Shown one piece after another: positions 8,238 to 17,822 of a stretch of DNA of 55,015 nucleotides (position 1 is its first letter; every line of letters starts with the position of its first letter). The stretch comes from Nitrospiria bacterium. Lineage in GTDB: Bacteria > Nitrospirota > Nitrospiria > DASWJH01. The stretch spans positions 1 to 55,015 of the forward strand of contig DASWJH010000038.1 of assembly GCA_036397255.1 (NCBI GenBank), in the 5' to 3' direction. Under the pieces are notes generated by a model. It made no database searches, was not told the DNA's origin, and saw nothing but the letters and a program-made list of their open reading frames with translations. Position numbers and translations under genes: made by a program.

Positions 8238-8556
8238 TGAATCGCCCCCTTAATAAGAAAAAAATGCACCTTCAGGAAACATTCCTGCTTTGTATATGGC
8301 AATTTCAATGCCAATAAAATTTATTTAAAATCCATCCAAAATGGAATTTAATCTATTGATTTAATTTGGTTATTTTAAAATTTCAGTTTTAACCCTCCAT
8401 CCTTTTGGGAAATTTTTTTCGCTTATTAAGAAAATTAATGGAAAGGTTGATCCGTTTTTCAGTAACCGGCTAATTCCAGAAGATGGGGTTTATGCAAAAA
8501 ACAGAATACCCTTAATTAGGGATCAGGATAGCCCGTTAAAGGCGGGTTTAAAAAAG
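8238..8556. other. AT-rich intergenic stretch
   Basis: This lies between the Thr-rich lipoprotein start and the end of the thioredoxin-like gene. A stem CCCG-TTAAAGG-CGGG is present near 8533-8547 without a strong T-run on either strand. No gene or clear promoter was recognised. Confidence 0.35.
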
Positions 8557-8895
8557 TCAAAGCAAGTGCTTTGATAATTGTTCCTTAAATTCCTCCTGAG
8601 TGATTTTCCCCTCAAAAGAATAAACCAAAGAACCATTTTTATAAAAATGCGTGGTTGGAAAAGACTCAAAGAAGTGTTCCCTTTTAATTTCCCGGCAGGC
8701 CCCCGGAACATGAAGGAGGGATTTCCCAAAACGGATTTTCTCCCCGAACTCTTTTGCGGTTTTTTCAACAATGGGCTCAAATTCTTCACATTGTTGACAG
8801 GAGGCAATTTTGAAAAGAATTAAAGCCCCCGGGGATTGGATAAAATCCTTATAATTCTCATCGGTGACACGGGGAAGAAGTTCTGTCTCTGACAT
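8557..8895 (-). CDS. Thioredoxin-like protein with CQQC motif
   Basis: The likely start is ATG 8895 (MSETELLPR), giving 112 residues; the frame continues upstream to 8961 without recognisable sequence. The fold is thioredoxin-like: a strand ALILFKI, then ASCQQCEEFEPIV with the redox pair Cys33/Cys36, the cis-Pro region ESFPTTHFYKNG and a C-terminal helix. The active-site sequence CQQC differs from the CGPC of classical thioredoxins, so the redox potential and partners may differ. There is no signal peptide, so it is cytoplasmic. It lies next to a peroxiredoxin gene on the same strand and could be its reductant (inference). Confidence 0.8.
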   Translation of the reverse strand: MSETELLPRVTDENYKDFIQSPGALILFKIASCQQCEEFEPIVEKTAKEFGEKIRFGKSLLHVPGACREIKREHFFESFPTTHFYKNGSLVYSFEGKITQEEFKEQLSKHLL

Positions 8896-9022
8896 AAATT
8901 TAACCCCACCAAAACAAACGGGTAAAAAATTATCATTACCGGACACCCTCTCCCTTTGCAACCCCTAAAAAGGAAAAAGGGCATCCGCAATGATAAGCTT
9001 TCCACTCGCAACACTTTTGATT

Positions 9023-9481
9023 CTAGTTGAGTTTCTTAAGGGCCTCTAATATCTCCTTATCATCCCGGGCAGTTGTAATTTCCTGGATCTTAACAAATTG
9101 AACTGTCCCGGCCTTATCAATCACCACCGTGGCCCGTTTTGTAATATATTTGTCCTCCATGTACATACCATACTTCTTGGCAACCGTTCCTCCCATATCA
9201 CTCAAGAGTCTATGTTTAATGCCAAGGGAATCCGCCCATGCCTTATGCGAATAAACACTATCAATACTGATCCCAAGGACCTCGGTATTTGCAGATCCAA
9301 ATTGGGGAAGGTCATCGGTTAAGCATTTGTTTTCATTGGTACAAACAGGCGACCAATCCAGGGGATAAAAGGCCAGAACCACATTCTTTTTTCCCTTTAA
9401 ATCACTTAGTTTGACTTCTTTCTGGTCCTGATCCTTCAATGTAAAATCTGGGGCGGTTTGCCCAACTTGAATTTCACTCAT
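9023..9481 (-). CDS. Peroxiredoxin (AhpC/TSA, BCP-like)
   Basis: 152 residues, the usual length for one-domain peroxiredoxins. The peroxidatic cysteine is Cys47 in YPLDWSPVCTNE, and a second cysteine, Cys53, lies six positions later as in BCP-type atypical 2-Cys enzymes. The C-terminal part has RATVVIDKAGTVQFV, the conserved Arg-containing strand of the active site. The ribosome site GAGGAGG precedes the ATG. It should reduce peroxides in the cytoplasm. Its place between the rTCA operon and a thioredoxin-like gene fits protection of the oxygen-sensitive Fe-S enzymes upstream (inference). Confidence 0.92.
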   Translation of the reverse strand: MSEIQVGQTAPDFTLKDQDQKEVKLSDLKGKKNVVLAFYPLDWSPVCTNENKCLTDDLPQFGSANTEVLGISIDSVYSHKAWADSLGIKHRLLSDMGGTVAKKYGMYMEDKYITKRATVVIDKAGTVQFVKIQEITTARDDKEILEALKKLN

Positions 9482-9568
9482 CGGTTTTCCTCCTCATTTT
9501 AAAATGTATATGGTTTTTTTGTTAACAAAGACCTTTTCCCAGATCAATGCCCTTTTGTTCAACTGAGA

Positions 9569-10447
9569 TCAGCCTTTTTTATCAAAGACCTTTTTCATGG
9601 CCTCTCCGATTACTGCAGGGTTTTTCACCATGGTTACCCCAGCACTCTCTAATGCTTCCACTTTCCCGGCCGCCGTTCCTTTTCCCCCGGTAATAATTGC
9701 ACCGGCATGTCCCATTCTCCGTCCCGGGGGGGCGGTCATCCCAGCAATAAATCCAATAATAGGTTTCTTGACACATTTTGAAATATATTCGGCAGCGGTT
9801 TCTTCCGCATCTCCACCAATTTCTCCAATCATCACAATACCCCGGGTATCGGGATCCGCCTCAAACATCTCCAGAAGATCGACGAAATTGGTCCCCTGAA
9901 CCGGGTCCCCACCAATTCCAATACAGGTGGATTGACCTAACCCCAACTGGGTGAGCTGCCATACCGCTTCGTAGGTTAAGGTTCCGCTTCTAGAAATAAC
10001 ACCCACAGTTCCCCGTTTATGAATAAAACCCGGCATAATTCCGATTTTACACTCCTCTGGGGTAATAATCCCCGGGCAGTTCGGTCCAATCAAACGGGTG
10101 GAACTCCCAAACATTTTTCGTTTCACGCGAACCATATCCATAACGGGAATTCCTTCGGTAATGCAAACCACCAGGGGAATTTGGGAAGAGATCGCCTCGA
10201 GAATCGCATCTGCCGCAAATGCGGGGGGAACAAAAATTAAAGATACATCGGGACGGACCACTTCAGCGGCTTCTTTCACGGTGTTAAATACCGGTATACC
10301 TTCAAATTCGACTCCTCCTTTTCCAGGAGTCACCCCTCCCACAATTTGGGTTCCGTAAGCAGCACAGGCATTGGTGTGAAAAGAGCCTTCCTTTCCGGTA
10401 ATTCCCTGAACAATGACTTTTGTTGCTTTATTGACCAAAATACTCAT
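9569..10447 (-). CDS. sucD: Succinyl-CoA synthetase, alpha subunit
   Basis: 292 residues, typical for SucD. The CoA-binding Rossmann part starts [15 protein letters not shown], and the phosphohistidine is His247 in RRMGHAGAI, followed by the GGKGTAAGK loop. With SucC it interconverts succinate, CoA and ATP with succinyl-CoA. In the reductive direction it activates the succinate made by the fumarate reductase encoded upstream. It is the last gene of the operon running from aclB (17822) to here, 22 bases after sucC. AclA in this operon is a distant homologue with a fused citrate synthase-like domain, but this shorter gene is plainly SucD. Confidence 0.96.
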   Translation of the reverse strand: MSILVNKATKVIVQGITGKEGSFHTNACAAYGTQIVGGVTPGKGGVEFEGIPVFNTVKEAAEVVRPDVSLIFVPPAFAADAILEAISSQIPLVVCITEGIPVMDMVRVKRKMFGSSTRLIGPNCPGIITPEECKIGIMPGFIHKRGTVGVISRSGTLTYEAVWQLTQLGLGQSTCIGIGGDPVQGTNFVDLLEMFEADPDTRGIVMIGEIGGDAEETAAEYISKCVKKPIIGFIAGMTAPPGRRMGHAGAIITGGKGTAAGKVEALESAGVTMVKNPAVIGEAMKKVFDKKG

Positions 10448-10469
10448 AACAGGATTCCTCTTATTCCCA

Positions 10470-11633
10470 TTAGGATGAGAGCAGTTTTACAATTTTCTTA
10501 GCCCCTTCCCAAAGATCATCAGCAACCACTAGATTTAAACCCGACTGGGCCAATAGAGCTTTTCCTTCTTTTGCATTGGTTCCTTCCAACCGAACAACCA
10601 GGGGAACTTTCACTTCAACTTCCTTGGCCGCATCGATAATTCCACCGGCAATTCTTTCACAACGGACAATTCCCCCGAAAATATTAACAAAAACCCCTTT
10701 CACATTGGGATCGGAAAGTAGAATTTGAAATGCATGCTTCACCGTCTCCTTAGAAGCCCCGCCTCCAACATCCAAAAAATTTGCCGGCTCCGCCCCCGCC
10801 AGCTTAATCACATCCATGGTGGCCATGGCTAATCCCGCGCCATTGACCATACACCCGATATTCCCGTCTAGCTTTACATAATTGAGTCCAAATTCCGAGG
10901 CGCGAATTTCCAAGGGATCCTCCTCATCGAAGTCCCTGTAAGCGCGAATATCCTCATGCTGGAAAAGAGCGTTGTCATCAAAGGAAATTTTTCCATCCAA
11001 CGCAATGACCTTGTTCTCATTGGTCAAAACCAGGGGATTAATTTCCACCAAGGAAGCTCCTTTTTCTGTAAACAACCGATAGAGCTGACCCAACAGCTTC
11101 ACAAAAGGGCCGATGGCCTCTTTTGGAAGACCCAAACGAAAAGCGACGTTTCGTCCCTGAAAAGGCTGAAACCCAACCGCGGGATCGATAAACTCCTTTA
11201 AAATTTTTTCGGGCTTCTGGGCTGCAACTTCTTCAATTTCCACTCCCCCTTCGCTGCTGGAAACAATGACCGGAAACCCGGTTTCCCGATCCACCAAAAG
11301 GCTCAGGTAAAACTCTTTTTTGATGGCAACGCCTTCCTCAACCAAAACCCGTTTGACCCGTTTTCCTTCCGGTCCTGTTTGATGGGTCACCAGGGGTTTT
11401 CCAAGAAGGCCTTCCGCAATGGTTTTGACCTGGCCCCTCTCTTTGGTCAGTTTCACACCCCCTGCTTTTCCACGCCCCCCTGCGTGAATTTGGGCTTTCA
11501 CCACGTAGGGCGATGCACCCAATTCCTTCGCCCAAGCTTCTGCTTCCTGAGGGGTGGAAACCGCCCGGCCCTTTGGAACAGGAACCTCAAAGCGTGAGAA
11601 AAGTTCTTTTGCTTGAAATTCGTGAATATTCAT
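10470..11633 (-). CDS. sucC: Succinyl-CoA synthetase, beta subunit
   Basis: 387 residues, the family's usual length. The N-terminal ATP-grasp domain begins [12 protein letters not shown] and contains the [11 protein letters not shown] loop. The metal/nucleotide part has [12 protein letters not shown] and [12 protein letters not shown], and the C-terminal ligase domain has [15 protein letters not shown] and FLDVGGGAS. It pairs with the adjacent SucD. It lies 28 bases after frdA in the rTCA operon, which places succinate activation directly after fumarate reduction in the gene order. Nucleotide specificity (ATP or GTP) cannot be told from the sequence by eye. Confidence 0.96.
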   Translation of the reverse strand: MNIHEFQAKELFSRFEVPVPKGRAVSTPQEAEAWAKELGASPYVVKAQIHAGGRGKAGGVKLTKERGQVKTIAEGLLGKPLVTHQTGPEGKRVKRVLVEEGVAIKKEFYLSLLVDRETGFPVIVSSSEGGVEIEEVAAQKPEKILKEFIDPAVGFQPFQGRNVAFRLGLPKEAIGPFVKLLGQLYRLFTEKGASLVEINPLVLTNENKVIALDGKISFDDNALFQHEDIRAYRDFDEEDPLEIRASEFGLNYVKLDGNIGCMVNGAGLAMATMDVIKLAGAEPANFLDVGGGASKETVKHAFQILLSDPNVKGVFVNIFGGIVRCERIAGGIIDAAKEVEVKVPLVVRLEGTNAKEGKALLAQSGLNLVVADDLWEGAKKIVKLLSS

Positions 11634-11661
11634 TATGGGTTTTCCTTATGAACGGTTAAGG

Positions 11662-13269
11662 TCAACTGCTTGGTTTTTCTTTATTTCGCCGGACATAATC
11701 TGGAAAAAGCTTGGGGGAAGTCACCTTCGCTTCTATCCCGGCTTTCTTCGCCGTTTCCCGGAATTTTTTTAAATGACCTAAAGTCATTTCCCCATGTTTC
11801 ATCTGCCCCGCTTGCTCGGCGGCGGCTTTTCCCGCTCTCCGCCCGTAAACGATAATATCCAAAAGGGAATTTCCCATTAAACGGTTCCGTCCATGAACTC
11901 CACCCGATGCTTCTCCGGCCACAAAAAGATTTTGCACACCGGAATGACAATTCACATCGATCTGGACACCCCCGTTTTGATAATGCAGGGTGGGATAAAT
12001 CAGAACAGGTTCTTTTCGAATATCGATGGCATACTTTGAGAACTGTTTGATCATATTTGGAAATCGTGTTTCCAATGTATCCTTTCCATTTATCGAATCC
12101 ACCAAAGGCATATCCAACCAAACTCCTTTGCGTCCGGCAGGGGTCTCAACTCCGCGCCCCTCCTCACACTCACGAATGATGCAAGCAGCTACCGCATCGC
12201 GGGTTTCCAACTCATTGACAAAACGCTCCCCACGGACATTTAAAAGCTGAGCGCCTGCGGATCGAATGCCTTCCGTGACGAGGGTGCCTGCCATTTGGTC
12301 AGGATAGATGGCCCCGGTGGGGTGGTACTGAAAGGTGTCGGCTAAAGTAAGCCTTGCTCCAATACGATAGGTGAGGGCCAATCCATCGGCGGTCGCACCG
12401 AAGTGATTACTGGTCGGAAACCCCTGAATATGCAAACGCCCAATCCCTCCGGTTGCCATAATAACGGTTTTTGCCTGCACCACTATCCATTGGTTATTAT
12501 CCAAATTCTTCAATAGGGCCCCTGTACACCTTCCATCTGTTCCACTAAGAAGCTCTACTGCAGGGGAGAATTCTACGACCTGTATATCCTCATTAATCAC
12601 GCAATCCTTGAGAACGCGCATGAGTTCCAAACCGGTATAATCCTTACAGGTTAAAAGCCGGGGTTTCGATGTTCCACCCCCTCCCTTCAGCCTTAGAGAA
12701 CCCTCTCCCTCCTCACGATCAAATTGAACACCGAGATCCAACAACCACTGGGTAGCCGATGGCCCTTCCTCAACCAGCGTTTTTAATAACACGGGGTTAT
12801 TCTTAAGGTGACCCCCAACCATGGCATCTAGGTAATGCCGTACAGGTGAATCATCGGATCCCACGGCAACTTGCATCCCCCCTTCAGCCATAACCGTATT
12901 GGCATCCCCCAATCGCAGTTTGGTGGCCAATAGGACCTTTGCCCCATTTGCCCGGGCTGTTAAAGCAGCCGCTGCACCCGCACCACCCCCTCCAATAATT
13001 AATACATCGGTGGTGTGATCAGGAACCAGTTCGTTGAATTCTTCTGGAACAGGACTCTCCCCCTCCAGAATATCGACTAATTCATGGACAGACGGGTCTC
13101 CCTGATTGGGACCGATTCGAATGGGCCGGTAGGCCTCCTTCTTGTAATCAGGGTGGTACCGGTGTATCACTTCATTTTTATCAGCGGGAGACATCACCGG
13201 AAAAGATTGTTGGATCCGTTTTTCTCTGTTTTTATTAGTCTTTTGCTTTGATTCTTCTAAACTCATCAT
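11662..13269 (-). CDS. frdA: Fumarate reductase/succinate dehydrogenase flavoprotein subunit
   Basis: I take ATG 13269 as the start: it overlaps the TAA of the Fe-S gene by one base (TAATG), implying translational coupling, and gives 535 residues. An N-terminal extension of about 85 residues precedes the FAD-binding site (VLIIGGGGAGAAAALTA). The catalytic region has FQYHPTG and GRNRLMGNSLLD, as in FrdA/SdhA. In the loop where membrane-bound enzymes carry the FAD-linking histidine, this protein reads GDANTVMAEGG, so the flavin is probably non-covalent. No membrane anchor gene is nearby. It is likely a soluble fumarate reductase working in the reductive TCA cycle; L-aspartate oxidase is the nearest alternative, but the operon argues against it. 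Confidence 0.9.
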   Translation of the reverse strand: MMSLEESKQKTNKNREKRIQQSFPVMSPADKNEVIHRYHPDYKKEAYRPIRIGPNQGDPSVHELVDILEGESPVPEEFNELVPDHTTDVLIIGGGGAGAAAALTARANGAKVLLATKLRLGDANTVMAEGGMQVAVGSDDSPVRHYLDAMVGGHLKNNPVLLKTLVEEGPSATQWLLDLGVQFDREEGEGSLRLKGGGGTSKPRLLTCKDYTGLELMRVLKDCVINEDIQVVEFSPAVELLSGTDGRCTGALLKNLDNNQWIVVQAKTVIMATGGIGRLHIQGFPTSNHFGATADGLALTYRIGARLTLADTFQYHPTGAIYPDQMAGTLVTEGIRSAGAQLLNVRGERFVNELETRDAVAACIIRECEEGRGVETPAGRKGVWLDMPLVDSINGKDTLETRFPNMIKQFSKYAIDIRKEPVLIYPTLHYQNGGVQIDVNCHSGVQNLFVAGEASGGVHGRNRLMGNSLLDIIVYGRRAGKAAAEQAGQMKHGEMTLGHLKKFRETAKKAGIEAKVTSPKLFPDYVRRNKEKPSS

Positions 13270-13958
13270 TACCTTAAAGTCTCCCCGCGGGAAGCCCACT
13301 CCATAAAATCACTCTCATTGAAAGATTGAACCCTCTGCCATTCCGGATCAAAGAATCTTCCTTCAATCTCTTGAATTCGCTTCTGCAGTTCAAGGTCCCT
13401 TCCTCTATTTTCCTGGCCCACCACCCGTCTTGAATAAAGCCCCACCCAATGGGGTTTTATCCCAACATCACACACCATGGCACAAAGCCCGCACATGACA
13501 CAATTATAAAAACTCTCTGAAACCGGTTCTAAGTTCCCCCGGATGGCATTTAAAACGCCATCCATCACATTAATGTCTTGGGGACAGGCATTGGTACACG
13601 CCCGGCAACTGACACATCTTTTGGTCTCAGGGTAAATCCGAAGGAGCTCATTCCGAGGATTTTCCAATTCAGAAAACCCGTATTTTCCTTTTCGTTGGAT
13701 GTCGATCGGGAAAAGGCTGAAAGACATTCCCTCCTCAACCGGAATCTGGCAAGCTAACCCGGTTTTCATTTGAGAAGGATTTCCTAAACGGAGGGTTACC
13801 GTACAAGCCCCGCACACACCCCCTAAACAGCCAACCCCGTGGATGGGCTCTTGCCCACTGGCCCAATAGGCTTGGAGAATCGATATTCCCTCGGGGACTT
13901 GATAGGTCTTTCCTTGAATTTCAACAGAAACGGTTTTGTTTTTCTTTTCTTCCTCCAT
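13269..13958 (-). CDS. Fumarate reductase-type iron-sulfur subunit (copy 1)
   Basis: 229 residues. The N-terminal ferredoxin-like domain has Cys44, Cys49, Cys52 and Cys70 (C-x4-C-x2-C-x17-C) for a [2Fe-2S] centre. The C-terminal domain has two complete four-cysteine motifs, Cys115/118/121/125 and Cys153/156/159/163. Classical FrdB/SdhB uses a [3Fe-4S] centre with a changed motif, whereas both sites here have all four cysteines. It should pass electrons to the coupled flavoprotein FrdA. A paralogue of identical length lies 11 bases upstream. The electron donor is not evident; ferredoxin, NADH-linked or quinol-linked routes are all possible without an anchor subunit. Confidence 0.88.
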   Translation of the reverse strand: MEEEKKNKTVSVEIQGKTYQVPEGISILQAYWASGQEPIHGVGCLGGVCGACTVTLRLGNPSQMKTGLACQIPVEEGMSFSLFPIDIQRKGKYGFSELENPRNELLRIYPETKRCVSCRACTNACPQDINVMDGVLNAIRGNLEPVSESFYNCVMCGLCAMVCDVGIKPHWVGLYSRRVVGQENRGRDLELQKRIQEIEGRFFDPEWQRVQSFNESDFMEWASRGETLR

Positions 13959-13969
13959 GTTTTCAGATA

Positions 13970-14659
13970 TTAACGGGTCGCATGGCTATAAGACTTTATT
14001 TCTTCTTCGCTCATTTCAAGGACCTTTTTCCATTCCGTATTGTATTTCCCCTTAGAAATTTCCTGAATCCTCTGTTCCAATCCCTCAGGGCGTTTGGCAA
14101 AGAAAACGCCATGGGTCCGTCGCGCATAAAGCCCCACCTGGTTGGAGGCAATGTCCGCAATACACACCGGAACACATAAACCGCACATCACACAACTCAT
14201 AAATTCATTGGATGCGCCTTCAAAATCACCAAATACCGTTTTCCAAAGGCCCTCTCTCACATTGATCCCTTGAGGGCAGGCTTCGGTACACGCATTGCAA
14301 TTCCGGCACATGGAGGATTCCGGAAAAAATTTAAACAGGTCCTGTTTGGGATCGTTGATTTCCTCTAATTTGTAAGCGGCCCGATGAACGGGGGTATTGG
14401 GCATTATGGAAAAGGACATCCCCTCTTCGATCAACATCTGGCATCCCAAACCCGTTTTCAGCTCGTAACTTCCCGGTGTTCGGTATACGGTGGAGCAGGC
14501 ACCGCAGACGCCTCCCAAGCACCCGATTCCCCGGATGAGTTCATGGCCGGTATACCAATAAGCCTGCACCACAGAAATTCCTTCCGGAACATGGTAAGGT
14601 TTACCCATGATTTCAACCTGAACCGTTTTCGTTTCTTCTTTTTGACTTGTTTTTGCCAT
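13970..14659 (-). CDS. Fumarate reductase-type iron-sulfur subunit (copy 2)
   Basis: 229 residues, a paralogue of the next gene with the same architecture: [2Fe-2S] ligands Cys47, Cys52, Cys55, Cys73, then Cys118/121/124/128 and Cys156/159/162/166 for two [4Fe-4S] centres. The shared block GCLGGVCGAC is nearly identical. The two copies differ most in the last 60 residues. It is transcribed after aclA (129-base gap) and before copy 1. Two Fe-S subunits with one flavoprotein suggest a multi-subunit soluble complex, as described for the fumarate reductase of Hydrogenobacter, or one copy serving another enzyme. Which holds cannot be told from sequence alone. Confidence 0.87.
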   Translation of the reverse strand: MAKTSQKEETKTVQVEIMGKPYHVPEGISVVQAYWYTGHELIRGIGCLGGVCGACSTVYRTPGSYELKTGLGCQMLIEEGMSFSIMPNTPVHRAAYKLEEINDPKQDLFKFFPESSMCRNCNACTEACPQGINVREGLWKTVFGDFEGASNEFMSCVMCGLCVPVCIADIASNQVGLYARRTHGVFFAKRPEGLEQRIQEISKGKYNTEWKKVLEMSEEEIKSYSHATR

Positions 14660-14788
14660 TGATCAGCCTTCTCTTCCCAGCCTTTTTGGGAAATGGTTCG
14701 TGAGTGAAAAGGTGAAAACCACTCGCCAGACCCCTTCCTTTTTACACCCAAGAAAACCGGATTGCATTAGATGATTGAAAACCTTCAT

Positions 14789-16615
14789 CTAATGAAGCGG
14801 GGGAACCTCTCTTTTTTTAGGGCTGGCATAGTTGACCAAATAATTAAATAGTCTGATCAGACGGCTCCCTTGCTGTTTCTGATCAATCCAATGCCCGATC
14901 ATACCAATGGTCCGAGCTAAAATAAAAAAGCCATTCAAGCTTTCAATGGGAAAACCAAGATCAATCAGGATCGCCGCAATGGTTCCATCCACATTTAGGA
15001 TTAAGGTGTCTTTCTTGGCCGTTGTTATTTTTTCCAATTGAAGGGCAAAATCCAAATGAGGGGCAGGAATTCCCAAGCTCTTCACATAACTCACCAGCTC
15101 CTTAACCCGCTTATCCGGGTTTCGAACGCTTTTGACCCGATGGCCAATTCCCGGAACAGGACCCACATTGGCCTTCATATAAGTTAGGAAATCCTCAGGG
15201 GTTAATTGATTCTTTACCGCATAAGTAAACCATTTTCCTGCATCGGTCACTGCCCCACCAAAACGGGGACCAATCATAATCAAGCCCGCAGCCACCGCTT
15301 GGGCCATCTGGATTCCCGCACATGCGGCAATAACCGTGGTGAGGGCACCGCTGACACAAGGCCCATGGTCTGCGGACAGCATAATAATCCGCTTGATGAT
15401 TTCAGCCTCGTGGGTTGAAACCAATTTCTTGTTCCATAATAACCCGATCACGTGAGGAATATGGTAACCCTTATTGATCAGCTCCGAGGCAGGATAACCC
15501 TGATAAAGGGGCTCATCCCCACGATCATCGCTGATGGTGGATTTAATGAGCGGTTGGACAAATACCTCCCCGCTCTTTACGGCTTCGTCCACGGTCATAG
15601 GAAGCTTCGGCAATTTGGAAATGTCGATTTCCACTTCAGATTTGACCTCACCGGTTTCAATCAGTTCTTTATAGACCTCTTTAATGGCCGGTCCCAGTGC
15701 GCCAAAAGTCGCGGGAACAAGGGCACCCGCATCTTTCAGGGCATCGGCTTTGCTTCGTGCAGACCCTTCACCTTGAACACCCTCTTTCGCACCGGCATGG
15801 CCGAACTTCATTCCCTTGGGTAAAACCTCCTGGCAAAACCCGGAAATGACCCCGATTAATCGGATTCGGCGCTTTTTTGCTTTATACCACTGCGCGGCTT
15901 TTTCTTCTAAGTCTCCCCCCATTTCGCCGACGATAATAACGGCCTTGGTTTGGGAATCCTTCTCAAACATTTCAAGGTAGGTCACATAATCAGACCCAGG
16001 ATAGGCATCCCCGCCGATCCCAATCACGGTGGTTACCCCGTCCGCAAATTGACTGGCTATCCAAATGATCTCATTGGAGAGCCCTCCTGATTTGGTCAAA
16101 ACACCAAATGAACCGGGTCTGTACAATTTAGACAGAACCAAATTGTCAAAGGCTCCCCCGGCTACGCCTAAACGGCACTCTCCTGCGGACATAATGCCAA
16201 TGGCAGAGGGTCCGTTAAAAATCTTTCCAAGACGCCTCGCCTCCCGGCCCAACATTTTGGCGTCTTTTTCAGGAACACCCTCCGTAATCATAGAGACCAG
16301 CTTAATGCCATTTTCTTTGAGAGCCTCCATGGCCGCTTTATAGGCCCGGTCAGGACCGACATAAATCAGACTGGTGTTAATTTCCGGAAAATGGGCCATG
16401 GCCTCACCCACGGTTTTAAAAATTGGAATAGATATTAGTTCACTCCCGTAAGGAACTTCAGCAGTATTTCCTGCATCGGGAGGAAATACAAACGCTTTTA
16501 CATTTAAAGGACTCTTAATTAAATGACAAAATTCCGCCATCCTTCGTGCAGCATTGACCCCTGCAGGCCCACCCTGGATGACCACACGCGTGCCTTTCGT
16601 AGCAACGATACTCAT
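14789..16615 (-). CDS. aclA: ATP-citrate lyase, large subunit (AclA)
   Basis: 608 residues, the length typical of AclA in the two-gene form of the enzyme. The N-terminal half is SucD-like, with the phosphohistidine His273 in KFGHAGAKEG. The C-terminal half (about 350-608) is citrate synthase-like, with LSADHGPCVSGAL, a Gly-rich GLIMIGPRFGGAV region and PGIGHRV carrying the catalytic histidine. With AclB it cleaves citrate, using ATP and CoA, into oxaloacetate and acetyl-CoA, the diagnostic step of the reductive TCA cycle. It begins four bases after aclB. It is the strongest evidence that the host fixes carbon by this route. Confidence 0.97.
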   Translation of the reverse strand: MSIVATKGTRVVIQGGPAGVNAARRMAEFCHLIKSPLNVKAFVFPPDAGNTAEVPYGSELISIPIFKTVGEAMAHFPEINTSLIYVGPDRAYKAAMEALKENGIKLVSMITEGVPEKDAKMLGREARRLGKIFNGPSAIGIMSAGECRLGVAGGAFDNLVLSKLYRPGSFGVLTKSGGLSNEIIWIASQFADGVTTVIGIGGDAYPGSDYVTYLEMFEKDSQTKAVIIVGEMGGDLEEKAAQWYKAKKRRIRLIGVISGFCQEVLPKGMKFGHAGAKEGVQGEGSARSKADALKDAGALVPATFGALGPAIKEVYKELIETGEVKSEVEIDISKLPKLPMTVDEAVKSGEVFVQPLIKSTISDDRGDEPLYQGYPASELINKGYHIPHVIGLLWNKKLVSTHEAEIIKRIIMLSADHGPCVSGALTTVIAACAGIQMAQAVAAGLIMIGPRFGGAVTDAGKWFTYAVKNQLTPEDFLTYMKANVGPVPGIGHRVKSVRNPDKRVKELVSYVKSLGIPAPHLDFALQLEKITTAKKDTLILNVDGTIAAILIDLGFPIESLNGFFILARTIGMIGHWIDQKQQGSRLIRLFNYLVNYASPKKREVPPLH

Positions 16616-16619
16616 TTTC

Positions 16620-17822
16620 TCAACCCCCTCCTTTAATCGAGAAATTCACAATATCCGTTAACGGGGTGGTCCGATCAAACACATGGATCTTAAACCCTTC
16701 CTCTTCGAGGGCCTGCATGGCTTCTAGTCCCTCTTTCTCATAAGGTCCTCCCCGTCTGACCCAAATCTCAACACCGTCCAGTTTTCCCTTTGCCTTAGCA
16801 CGCCTGAACCCATTGATGATTCCAGAAAAGGTTTTCTTAACGTTGGTGAAGTTTGCAATGGCTCCCCCCACAATAATCCGCTTGATTCCAGGAAGGGAAC
16901 ACACTTTGTCGGTCAGCGCTTCCACCGCCCAATCCGCCGGATCTCCGGAATACTCCGCATAATTGGCCAGCTTTCCACCCATCGCGACCACCGCATCCGC
17001 ATAAAACACACTGGCACCTCCACCCGCAGGCAGAAGAGCGGTATCCCCACCCGGGATTTGGATAAATTTTACGGATCCTTTGATTCGGGAATCTATTTCT
17101 ATAATCGCTTTTTCATCATCGGAATATGGCCGCCCAAACTCCGATGCAAAAGAGAAATCCCAATCCTTATGGCGGAACCGGGCATCCCCATCCAGCATGG
17201 TCACGGCGTCCAACGCAACTACAGAATCATTCGAAGACCGCAATACCAGCGGGTTGATCTCAATATACGTTCCGTCTTCATTCTCGTAGGCGTTAAACAA
17301 CTTGATGGTAAATTCAACCACCTTTGGGGTTAGCTTGGCATCAAAACCGGCCTCCTTGGCAAGTTTTTTCAAATCCTCCTCTTTGGGTTTTTCACCCAAT
17401 TCGACAAAAACCCTCTTGACTCGATCCCAATGCCCTTCAATTTCAATTCCCCCCATGGAAGCTAAAAGTATTTCTGCTCCTTCACGAACGGATTTTACTG
17501 CGACATAAAATTCTTCTTTATGGGGAACCATTTCCGAAACGATGACTTGAGAAATGGCCAATCCCTCCACTGTTTTGCCCAGCATTTCTTTGGCCTCCTT
17601 CTTTGCAGTGGCCAAATTAACATCCACTTTTACCAAACCCAGTTTGAAACGGGACCCGATCGCCTCATGGGCTTTGACCACCAGCTTCCCTTTTTTTAAC
17701 CAGTCGTTGGCTTCAGCCAACTGCTCCAACTGGTCCACCGAAGTAATCACTGCATAGTTCGGGACGGACATTCCCCACTTTCTTAAAAGGCCCATTCCGG
17801 GGCCTTCTAACACCTTAGCCAT
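16620..17822 (-). CDS. aclB: ATP-citrate lyase, small subunit (AclB)
   Basis: 400 residues, SucC-like with an ATP-grasp domain. It starts MAKVLEGPGMGLLRKWG, has KAHEAIGSRFKLGLVKVD near residue 50 and EINPLVLR, and ends in a ligase domain with LLPAGGGASVFYADAV. It forms the citrate-activating part of ATP-citrate lyase with AclA. The ribosome site GGGGAGG lies before ATG 17822. It is the first gene of the seven-gene rTCA operon, so the operon promoter should lie in the non-coding stretch just upstream. Genes for 2-oxoglutarate:ferredoxin oxidoreductase, malate dehydrogenase, fumarase and aconitase are not in the window. Confidence 0.97.
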   Translation of the reverse strand: MAKVLEGPGMGLLRKWGMSVPNYAVITSVDQLEQLAEANDWLKKGKLVVKAHEAIGSRFKLGLVKVDVNLATAKKEAKEMLGKTVEGLAISQVIVSEMVPHKEEFYVAVKSVREGAEILLASMGGIEIEGHWDRVKRVFVELGEKPKEEDLKKLAKEAGFDAKLTPKVVEFTIKLFNAYENEDGTYIEINPLVLRSSNDSVVALDAVTMLDGDARFRHKDWDFSFASEFGRPYSDDEKAIIEIDSRIKGSVKFIQIPGGDTALLPAGGGASVFYADAVVAMGGKLANYAEYSGDPADWAVEALTDKVCSLPGIKRIIVGGAIANFTNVKKTFSGIINGFRRAKAKGKLDGVEIWVRRGGPYEKEGLEAMQALEEEGFKIHVFDRTTPLTDIVNFSIKGGG

